A stretch of DNA of 7,251 bases from Actinomycetes bacterium. GTDB lineage: Bacteria; Actinomycetota; Actinomycetes; Actinomycetales; Demequinaceae. Shown here one piece after another: positions 1 through 4,330 of the stretch. The DNA is taken from the NCBI GenBank assembly GCA_023442845.1, contig JAEZXC010000021.1:1-7251 (forward strand), given 5' to 3'. Within the stretch, counting starts at the first letter, position 1, and each line of letters starts with the position of its first letter. The translations under genes and the position numbers were made by a program. Below the pieces are notes generated by a model. The model did no database searches. It saw only the letters and a list, made by a program, of their open reading frames with translations, and was not told the origin of the DNA.

Positions 1-1
1 C

Positions 2-487
2 TTCGACAAGGGTGCGGTGCCGTTGCTCATGGTGGTCTCCGGCACTGCCGGTGTCGTGACCACGTGGTTCATCGCGCGCTATCTCGACCGTTGGCCGGTC
101 AAGACGGTGGTGATTGGCGAGGCACTCCTGCTTGCGTTGTTCCTGGGCCTCACGTTCCTCGGCACCAGTAAGGCCGTGTTCATTGTGATGCTCGGGCTGC
201 AGGGGCTCGCGTGGTCCACGCTCGTGGCCGCGATGATCAACTGGGCGCTACGGCACACCCCATGGACCTCGGACATCGGCAATGCGGTCTACGCCGTGAT
301 GTTCAACACCGGAAATGCAGTTGGCTCGCGCGTGGGTGTTGCTGTCGTGGCCGCGTGGAGCGTCGATTGGCTTCCGGTGATTTCGGCGGCGTTGGTTGCT
401 GGCGCACTCGTGCTGGCGGCGACGACGCCCCGGGCACGGCTGCCGCGTGCGGCGCGATCTGCGCGTCGGGCGACTTCCCGAACTTAG
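2..487 (+). CDS. MFS-type transporter, C-terminal part (5' end outside window)
   Basis: The reading frame is open from the left edge (base 2) to a TAG at 485-487, so 161 residues of a longer protein are visible. A GTG lies at 17-19, but the frame continues upstream of it and the N-terminal half of a transporter is missing, so this is a truncated gene and not a short one. The residues form about five hydrophobic segments (roughly 7-25, 36-56, 58-84, 95-121 and 123-142), separated by short basic or polar loops such as ARYLDRW and LRHTPW. The segment with MFNTGNAVGSRVG resembles the fourth to fifth helix region of the C-terminal domain of DHA1-type major facilitator drug/sugar efflux proteins (AraJ/CmlA-like). 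The end is a basic tail rich in Arg and Ala, expected in the cytoplasm. The substrate cannot be told. The stop overlaps the stop of the convergent gene by 4 bp. The family call is by composition and helix pattern, so the subfamily is uncertain. Confidence 0.75.
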   Translation, partial: FDKGAVPLLMVVSGTAGVVTTWFIARYLDRWPVKTVVIGEALLLALFLGLTFLGTSKAVFIVMLGLQGLAWSTLVAAMINWALRHTPWTSDIGNAVYAVMFNTGNAVGSRVGVAVVAAWSVDWLPVISAALVAGALVLAATTPRARLPRAARSARRATSRT

Positions 488-831
488 CCGACGGTGGCGT
501 CGGCCGCGGTGGTGAGCGCAGCGTCGGCCGCAGCCTCCGACGAGCCGGCGGTAGCGTCGGCCGGGCCGGGCGACATCCCGGCAAACGGGCCGGCGTCGAC
601 GGGAACCGCAAAGTCAATGCGATCGGGCGTGGAACCGGGGCCGGGGGCGCCGTCCACGATGTCGACCACCTCAACCGCGAAGATCTGATTGACGTTGGCG
701 GCCCACCAGTCGGTGAACTGGGTGAGCCGCGTGTTGAAGAGGTTGCCGGGCGCGAGATTCCACAGCACGACAACGAGTGCAACCGCCAGGATTGCCTCGG
801 CGACGCGGAACATCCGAACCTCGGGTAGCAC
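484..831 (-). CDS. small single-span membrane protein, unknown function
   Basis: This gene has 115 codons from a GTG at 829-831. I chose this start because a good Shine-Dalgarno sequence, GAGAGG, sits 5 nt upstream of it. A TTG at 859-861 (10 codons longer) and an ATG at 811-813 (6 codons shorter, weaker GAGG upstream) are alternatives. The protein has a hydrophobic helix at about residues 10-27 (VAEAILAVALVVVLWNLA), then an amphipathic stretch with DWWAANVNQIFAVEVVDIVDG. It ends in a low-complexity Ala/Pro/Gly/Thr-rich tail from about residue 66. This fits a protein anchored once in the membrane with a flexible acidic tail; topology is not certain. I do not recognise a family. The gene lies downstream of the TPR-like gene on the same strand, but 260 bp separate them, so co-transcription is doubtful. 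It converges on the MFS gene, and the stop codons overlap (TTAG at 484-487). No clear terminator separates the two. Confidence 0.7.
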   Translation of the reverse strand: MLPEVRMFRVAEAILAVALVVVLWNLAPGNLFNTRLTQFTDWWAANVNQIFAVEVVDIVDGAPGPGSTPDRIDFAVPVDAGPFAGMSPGPADATAGSSEAAADAALTTAADATVG

Positions 832-1092
832 ACTGTCCTCTCTGCGCGCCTTCGCCCGCAACGCAGGGGCGTGGCCAGAGGAAACGTGAAGTGGCCCCCT
901 CAGCCGCGCCCCGCATGCAGTGGCGCTCTCGTTTCTACAACGGTAACGCGGATCGAAACGTTGGGCGCAGTGAGCGGGAAATGTTCATCGAGACGTTACG
1001 TGGGGTGCGCACAGCGGCCGGGTGGAGAGGGTTTTGCTCGGCCGACGCTGTTGTTGCCGACGCTGGGCGGGCGACGCTGGGCGGGCTTGTGT
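832..1092. other. intergenic region without recognised gene
   Basis: These 261 bases lie between two minus-strand genes. They contain a short tandem repeat at their right end (1044-1086) and two copies of ATCGARACGTT on the plus strand (952-962 and 987-997). I see no convincing terminator and no good -35/-10 pair for the downstream small membrane-protein gene. A TACCGT on the minus strand near 940-945 is a weak -10 candidate. A 43-codon plus-strand ORF at 981-1112 is probably chance. Confidence 0.5.
1044..1086. repeat. short tandem repeat, three units of 14-15 bp
   Basis: Three head-to-tail units each begin GACGCTG: 1044-1058 (GACGCTGTTGTTGCC), 1059-1072 and 1073-1086. The last two are identical 14-mers (GACGCTGGGCGGGC). 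The array sits 7 bp beyond the stop codon of the TPR-like gene. It is too short to call a known element. It may be a slippage product in the 3' untranslated region. Confidence 0.8.
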
Positions 1093-1644
1093 TCAGGCCG
1101 TGGCGGGGATGAGGCGGTCGAGCGCGCGGAGCGGCTCGCGCATCATCTGGCGCACGATGAGAGGGTTGGCGTCTGAGCCTGCGAGGAGTTCGAGCGTGGC
1201 CTCGCACGTGACGTCGAGCGCGGCGGCGAACTCACCGCGCTCCTCAAGGAGCTGCGCGCGGGCGTGGAGGATGGACCCGCGCAGAGCGAGCGTGATGGTG
1301 GGCGAGACTGCGAGGCGCGCGAGCTGGGCGTAGTACGCCTCGGCTGCGTCAAGGACCTCGGACGCCGTGATCATGCGGCCGGCGAGCATGAGCGAACGGG
1401 CGGTGCCGATGCTGATGCGGATGAGTTCGGTGAGCTCAAACTGAGTGGGGTCGTCGAGCACGAGGCGGGCGACATCGAGGGCCTCTTCCCAAAGCGCCTC
1501 AGCGCGGCTTCGCTCGCCTTCAAGCGAGAGTTCCATCGAGTGCCAGGACAGGCGCTGGGCCAGGCGAAGCGCCGTGGTGCGCGGTTCGCGCTCAAAGTCG
1601 GCGCGCAAACGCTCGATCTCGGCCAGCATGTGCTCCCTGCTCAC
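1093..1644 (-). CDS. TPR-like all-helical protein, unknown function
   Basis: This gene has 183 codons from the GTG at 1642-1644. That start is preferred because a consensus -10 box ends 7 nt before it, which fits a leaderless mRNA. If transcription starts elsewhere, the ATG at 1627-1629 (178 residues) is possible, with AGGGAG just before it. The protein is soluble, with no signal peptide or membrane span, and looks almost wholly helical. Helix pairs spaced like tetratricopeptide repeats are visible at about residues 25-62 (ALRLAQRLSW to VARLVL), 74-111 (ELIRISIGTARSL to YYAQLARL) and 119-154 (LALRGSILHARAQLLEERGEFAAALDV). They carry the small-residue and Ala/Leu spacing of TPR motifs without a perfect consensus. 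TPR proteins usually act as protein-protein adaptors; the partner here is unknown. A CRP/GlxR-type site in its promoter suggests control by carbon or cAMP status. It stands alone between two intergenic regions of about 250 bp. Confidence 0.75.
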   Translation of the reverse strand: MSREHMLAEIERLRADFEREPRTTALRLAQRLSWHSMELSLEGERSRAEALWEEALDVARLVLDDPTQFELTELIRISIGTARSLMLAGRMITASEVLDAAEAYYAQLARLAVSPTITLALRGSILHARAQLLEERGEFAAALDVTCEATLELLAGSDANPLIVRQMMREPLRALDRLIPATA

Positions 1645-1651
1645 GGGAGCG

Positions 1652-1680
1652 AGTGTATGTGAGGTACTTCACACTGCCAA
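1652..1680 (-). promoter_or_regulatory. promoter of the TPR-like gene (-35 TTGGCA, -10 TACACT)
   Basis: On the minus strand, TTGGCA (1675-1680) and TACACT (1652-1657) are separated by exactly 17 nt, close to the vegetative-sigma consensus TTGACA/TAnnnT. The -10 box ends 7 nt before the GTG start at 1644, so transcription should begin at or next to the first base of the start codon. This predicts a leaderless mRNA. Confidence 0.7.
1658..1673. promoter_or_regulatory. CRP/GlxR-type operator palindrome
   Basis: TGTGAGGTACTTCACA is a 16-bp palindrome with a single mismatched pair (G1663/T1668). It matches the CRP consensus TGTGA-N6-TCACA in all ten specified bases, and also the TA centre of the corynebacterial GlxR consensus TGTGANNTANNTCACA. 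It fills 16 of the 17 bp between the -35 and -10 boxes of the TPR-like gene. Binding there should block RNA polymerase, so repression is the likely effect. The regulator gene is not in this window. Confidence 0.7.
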
Positions 1681-1682
1681 GG

Positions 1683-1700
1683 GGTCAGACCGAAATGACC
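1683..1700. promoter_or_regulatory. inverted repeat GGTCA-N8-TGACC, possible operator
   Basis: Perfect 5-bp arms GGTCA (1683-1687) and TGACC (1696-1700) flank 8 bp. The repeat lies 2 bp upstream of the -35 box of the TPR-like gene. The 13-bp centre-to-centre spacing is a little over one helical turn, compatible with a dimeric regulator. Arms this short can arise by chance. Confidence 0.25.
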
Positions 1701-1756
1701 AATCTCAATGATGACAATGCCCGGAGTAGGGCTGGTTGCGGCGGGTGTCGTTGGTT

Positions 1757-1777
1757 GGGAGGGTGGCGGGGGATGGG
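1757..1777 (+). other. G-quadruplex motif
   Basis: Four runs of three or more G lie in 21 nt on the plus strand: GGG (1757-1759), GGG (1761-1763), GGGGG (1768-1772) and GGG (1775-1777). The loops are 1, 4 and 2 nt, which satisfies the usual intramolecular G4 pattern. A competing hairpin, GGGGA (1769-1773) with TCCCC (1780-1784), overlaps it. The motif is in the intergenic region between the divergent TPR-like and lipoprotein genes, about 118 bp before the latter. Confidence 0.55.
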
Positions 1778-1881
1778 TGTCCCCTGGGTTGCTGACTGGG
1801 TCGCAAGGCGGAGTGTGAGTGCGCCGAGGGGCCTCGTTTCCACAGTTTTTGGGTTCCCCTGCCGCTTTTGGGCGTTTTCTG

Positions 1882-1887
1882 TAGGGT
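1882..1887 (+). promoter_or_regulatory. -10 box of the lipoprotein/PKD operon (TAGGGT)
   Basis: TAGGGT fits TAnnnT and ends 7 nt before the ATG at 1895, again predicting a leaderless transcript. No good -35 hexamer is found 16-19 nt upstream, so the promoter may be weak or need an activator. There is no Shine-Dalgarno sequence before this ATG, in agreement. Confidence 0.5.
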
Positions 1888-1894
1888 CTTGCGC

Positions 1895-2506
1895 ATGGTT
1901 CGACTGCTGCGATTCGCAGCGGTGCTGGCCCTTGGGGGGTTCGCGGCCGCTGGTTTGAGTGCGTGTTCCGACGCTGGTGCTGATGGTGAAGTGATGTCGC
2001 CGAGCGTTTCGGTGTCTGTTGCGCCCGTGGAGACGATGGCGCCTTCGCCGTCTCCTTCGGTCACTCCGGAGGAAGAGTTGTTGGCCCGGATCCCGGAGAA
2101 CGCTCGCGTCGAGAGCTTCCCGGGTGCGGTGGCGTTTGTCGAGTTCTTTGTCGCTGAATCTCAACTGATCCTGCAAACGCGCGACGCCGAGCTGTTCTCA
2201 TATCTTTCGGGTCCCGAATGCGGATTCTGCGAATCGAGCCTTTCCATTTTGAACCGACTTGAACTCAGCGGCGGTAGCGCGAGCCCAGGCCTCATCACTG
2301 TCTATCCAGACACAGCCTTGGGTGGAATTGAGCCCGATGAGACGTGGAACGTAAGCGTGGACGTCCGTGTCGACGATCAGACTTTCTTTGACGAAACCGG
2401 GGGTGTAACGGGTGAGTATCCGGCGGAGGACCTGAGGATCGGTGTGGCGCTCGAGTTTGGTGAGGGTCATTGGCAAGTGATCGGAATCAGCTCGGAGCCA
2501 CGATGA
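1895..2506 (+). CDS. lipoprotein with CxxC motif, DUF6318-like
   Basis: This gene has 203 codons from the ATG at 1895-1897. An upstream in-frame TTG at 1868 would read through the -10 box, so it is not preferred. The N-terminus is a lipoprotein signal: basic MVRLLR, a hydrophobic core, then lipobox L-S-A-C with the lipid-modified Cys at residue 24. A Ser/Pro/Val/Thr-rich linker follows (about 33-58). The folded domain starts near residue 60, with a helical FPGAVAFVEFFVAES segment and the motif PECGFCESS (Cys109 and Cys112). The layout (linker, A-x-x-F-V-x-[FY]-F segment, C-x-x-C, C-terminal beta-rich part) resembles the actinobacterial DUF6318 lipoproteins. I make that assignment from memory of the family, without a profile search. 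The protein should sit on the outer face of the membrane; the CxxC may be a structural disulfide or metal site. The stop shares ATGA (2503-2506) with the next gene, so translation is coupled. Codon use favours T- and G-ending codons, unlike leuCD. Confidence 0.75.
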   Translation: MVRLLRFAAVLALGGFAAAGLSACSDAGADGEVMSPSVSVSVAPVETMAPSPSPSVTPEEELLARIPENARVESFPGAVAFVEFFVAESQLILQTRDAELFSYLSGPECGFCESSLSILNRLELSGGSASPGLITVYPDTALGGIEPDETWNVSVDVRVDDQTFFDETGGVTGEYPAEDLRIGVALEFGEGHWQVIGISSEPR

Positions 2507-3552
2507 CTCGGCGGAGCTGTCTCGTCGCTGTATTGACGGCCATTCTTGTTGCGCTCTTTCCGCATACGTCAGCCGCAACATTGGGGTCGTCAGGAAACGA
2601 CGGTTGGGGTGGGCGCACCGAGGTGGATAGCGTCGTGGTCAAGAACTCCGAGGATGCGTCCCATCAGGGTGCGCCGACCAGTGGTGCTGGTGTGGGGGAT
2701 CGGTGGCAGCGGCATGCGGTGTGTTTGGAGTGGTACACGGAGGAAGTGGGTGGTGTGCGCTTTGCTGGTTCGTGGGAGGGGGAGATTCCGTCGTGTGTGA
2801 CGCAGATGGAGCCGCCCGACAACTGTCCTGATGGGCAGGCGGCGTTGATGCCGTGGTGGCGTTCGCAGGCGTTGGCTGGTGGGACGTTTGGGCCGTGGGT
2901 GCAGGTTGGGGGGTATCAGTGTGCGTCTGATCTGATTTATGCGCAGGTGGCCGTTGAGTGGGCCCAGATGCCGATCACGCCCACTGATTACCGGTTGGAA
3001 CCGGCAACGGGGTGGGCGATCGCTGAGTTAGGGGTGAACCCGATAGCGGACGGCACCCCGCAAACGATGGACACCACAATTTTGGGCACACCGGTGATTA
3101 TTCGGGCGGTGCCGGTGTCGTACACGTGGAGTGGTGATGACGGCACGAACGTGACTTTGATGTCACCGGGCAAACCGTATGCCGATGGCGGCACGCCGTT
3201 CAGTTTGCCCAAGCATCAACACCGTGCGACGTTGACGCTGACGACCACGTGGCGTGGTGAGTACTCGATCAATGGTGGTGCATCGTGGTCGGACGCTCCC
3301 GGTACTGCGACCACGACGTCCGCATCCACCACATTGCATGTGTACAACCCGCACACCCATTTGGTGGATTGTGACCTGAACGGCAACTGCCTGTCAGGTA
3401 AGCGTGCCCCGAAGAACCCGAGCACTCTGTTGGATCCTGATGGGGACGGGATCGATAACTTCCTCATCCCGGATGAGCAGATTGGTGACTACCTTGCTAC
3501 CCGTGAAGACGGCAAGACCTGGTTCGGCACCGACCGCAAACACATCAACTAA
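2503..3552 (+). CDS. secreted PKD-like domain protein
   Basis: This gene has 349 codons from the ATG at 2503, which overlaps the lipoprotein stop as ATGA and has GGAG 5 nt upstream. In-frame upstream starts (e.g. TTG 2470) lie inside the previous gene. Residues 1-25 are a Sec signal peptide: MTRR, then a hydrophobic core, with cleavage likely after A24 or A25 (T-S-A-A). The mature part has no membrane span, and its six Cys (74, 98, 108, 140, 290, 296) are compatible with disulfides. Residues about 200-282 (VPVSYTWSGDDG, then alternating Thr/Leu strands with TTWRGEYSINGG) look like the PKD-like beta-sandwich often seen in exported actinobacterial proteins. Near the C-terminus, D311-x-D313-G-D315-G-x-D318-N319 matches a thrombospondin type-3/EF-like calcium loop. 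The protein ends in a charged tail without an LPxTG anchor. Pairing with a DUF6318-like lipoprotein suggests a joint surface role, which is unknown. Codon use is G/T-rich and unlike the leu genes. Confidence 0.75.
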   Translation: MTRRSCLVAVLTAILVALFPHTSAATLGSSGNDGWGGRTEVDSVVVKNSEDASHQGAPTSGAGVGDRWQRHAVCLEWYTEEVGGVRFAGSWEGEIPSCVTQMEPPDNCPDGQAALMPWWRSQALAGGTFGPWVQVGGYQCASDLIYAQVAVEWAQMPITPTDYRLEPATGWAIAELGVNPIADGTPQTMDTTILGTPVIIRAVPVSYTWSGDDGTNVTLMSPGKPYADGGTPFSLPKHQHRATLTLTTTWRGEYSINGGASWSDAPGTATTTSASTTLHVYNPHTHLVDCDLNGNCLSGKRAPKNPSTLLDPDGDGIDNFLIPDEQIGDYLATREDGKTWFGTDRKHIN

Positions 3553-3640
3553 CCCGACCCGCGCCAGCACGTACCAAGAGGCCAGTCACCACTAGGACAC
3601 CGCGACCGACCAAACCCAAGAGGCCATCTACCACTTCGGG
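3553..3640. other. convergent intergenic region with direct and inverted repeats
   Basis: This region lies between the stops of the secreted-protein gene and the flavodoxin-like gene. It holds an imperfect 20-bp direct repeat (3574-3593 and 3616-3635, 17 of 20 identical). It also holds the left arms of two inverted repeats: 3551-3557 with 3636-3642, and CCGCGCCAGC 3559-3568 with GCTGGCGCGG 3647-3656. The two stems cross and cannot form together. With loops of 78 nt neither is a typical terminator, and there is no U-tract. Confidence 0.4.
3574..3635. repeat. imperfect 20-bp direct repeat, 42-bp period
   Basis: Both copies begin with CCAAGAGGCCA (3574-3584 and 3616-3626) and end with ACCACT (3588-3593 and 3630-3635). 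Three central bases differ. The 42-bp period is a multiple of three, so the copies share a reading frame (QEA..H), but a stop lies between them. Confidence 0.6.
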
Positions 3641-4150
3641 TTAGAGGCTGGCGCGGAGGCGGTCACCCCACCGGCGAGCTCGTTCGAGCTCGCCTTCGCG
3701 GAGCATGCTGGCGGGCTCGTGCACCGTACGCCGGTTGACCACGTAGAAGCCCTCTGACTTGCACAAGAGTCGGTAGCCATGCGAAATCATGAGGCGCTCA
3801 ATCGAGCTCACTCCACCGCGGCCAACAAATCCGGGGACGCGCGTGTCATAAGCGGTAAAGAGAGCGGCGCGTTCGGGCAATGCGGCAATCCATTCGCGCA
3901 ACAACGGCTGGGCTGTGTCTGGCGCAAGGTCGCCTTCATGTCGAGGCCGGCTCGCCACGCCCTTGATCGTTTGCGTGGTCGGCAGGCTCATGGCGTGGAC
4001 GGGAGCGCCGAGCACGAGCACGGACGCCTCTTCGGTCTCTGCGGGAGTGATCTCATCGGTGCCGCCCACAAGGGTGTCCGGACCGAGACCTTCAGCAATC
4101 GCGCGTCCGATCGCTGCTGTGTTGCCCCACAGCGACTGAAAGACCACCAT
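3641..4150 (-). CDS. flavodoxin-like (FMN-binding fold) protein
   Basis: This gene has 169 codons from the ATG at 4148-4150; a GTG at 4157-4159 (3 codons longer) is nearly as good. The frame is open further upstream, but those residues are basic, low in structure and precede the family start, so they are excluded. Residues 1-11 (MVVFQSLWGNT) match the first strand and FMN phosphate-binding loop of flavodoxins (S-x-x-G-N-T). Residues 44-57 (VLVLGAPVHAMSLP) match the third strand and the isoalloxazine loop. AALFTAYDTRVPG (about 95-107) would be the next strand. Length and order fit the short-chain flavodoxin fold, but the C-terminal part (HEPASMLREGELERARRW) is helical and I see no partner domain. 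Role: probably electron transfer or quinone/FMN redox, substrate unknown. It lies 178 bp downstream of the IclR gene on the same strand, separated by a LacI-type palindrome, so independent control is likely. Confidence 0.7.
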   Translation of the reverse strand: MVVFQSLWGNTAAIGRAIAEGLGPDTLVGGTDEITPAETEEASVLVLGAPVHAMSLPTTQTIKGVASRPRHEGDLAPDTAQPLLREWIAALPERAALFTAYDTRVPGFVGRGGVSSIERLMISHGYRLLCKSEGFYVVNRRTVHEPASMLREGELERARRWGDRLRASL

Positions 4151-4228
4151 TGCTCTCACAAGTCCATCTAGCCGCGTAAATGCGAAGCATGGGCGGGACC
4201 TTTGGGCCAGTTTCGCATTCTGGGACAA

Positions 4229-4246
4229 CGTTGAAGCGTTTCGACG
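4229..4246. promoter_or_regulatory. LacI-type operator palindrome
   Basis: CGTTGAAGCGTTTCGACG is an 18-bp palindrome around a central CG, with two non-matching pairs, both G/T. The core TTGAAGCGTTTCGA resembles operators of LacI-family regulators (TTGAAACGTTTCAA type). It lies 78 bp upstream of the flavodoxin-like start on its coding strand. No LacI-family gene is visible here. Confidence 0.4.
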
Positions 4247-4288
4247 CAGGCGCCGACGCGCGGGACTGACTTTTGAGAGCGGGTCTGC

Positions 4289-4330
4289 GAAGCGCGTGCC
4301 GTGACGGCGAACGCCGGGCGTCCACGCTTC
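4289..4330 (-). terminator. possible hairpin at the end of the IclR gene
   Basis: On the plus strand, GAAGCG (4289-4294) pairs with CGCTTC (4325-4330). Inside it lies the 12-nt palindrome CGGCGAACGCCG (4305-4316). On the minus-strand transcript this folds right at the stop codon. It has no following U-tract and contains interior loops, so termination is only a suggestion. Confidence 0.2.

Noticed and set aside
303..833. 176-codon minus-strand ORF overlapping the transporter and the small membrane protein
   Set aside because: It is Pro/Arg/Ser-rich in the manner of a shifted frame in GC-rich DNA, lies antisense to a clear membrane transporter, and shares most of its length with a better-supported gene.
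866..898. Possible hairpin GGGGC/GCCCC as a terminator
   Set aside because: The stem is five pairs with a 23-nt loop and no T-run, and alternative pairings are equally good.
981..1112. 43-codon plus-strand ORF beginning MFIETLRGVRTAAGW
   Set aside because: It has only a loose GAGCGGGAA before the ATG, runs through the tandem repeat, overlaps the end of the TPR-like gene and has no recognisable features.
1264..1662. 132-codon plus-strand ORF opposite the TPR-like gene
   Set aside because: It is a mirror-frame shadow. The minus-strand gene has a consensus promoter and a coherent helical protein.
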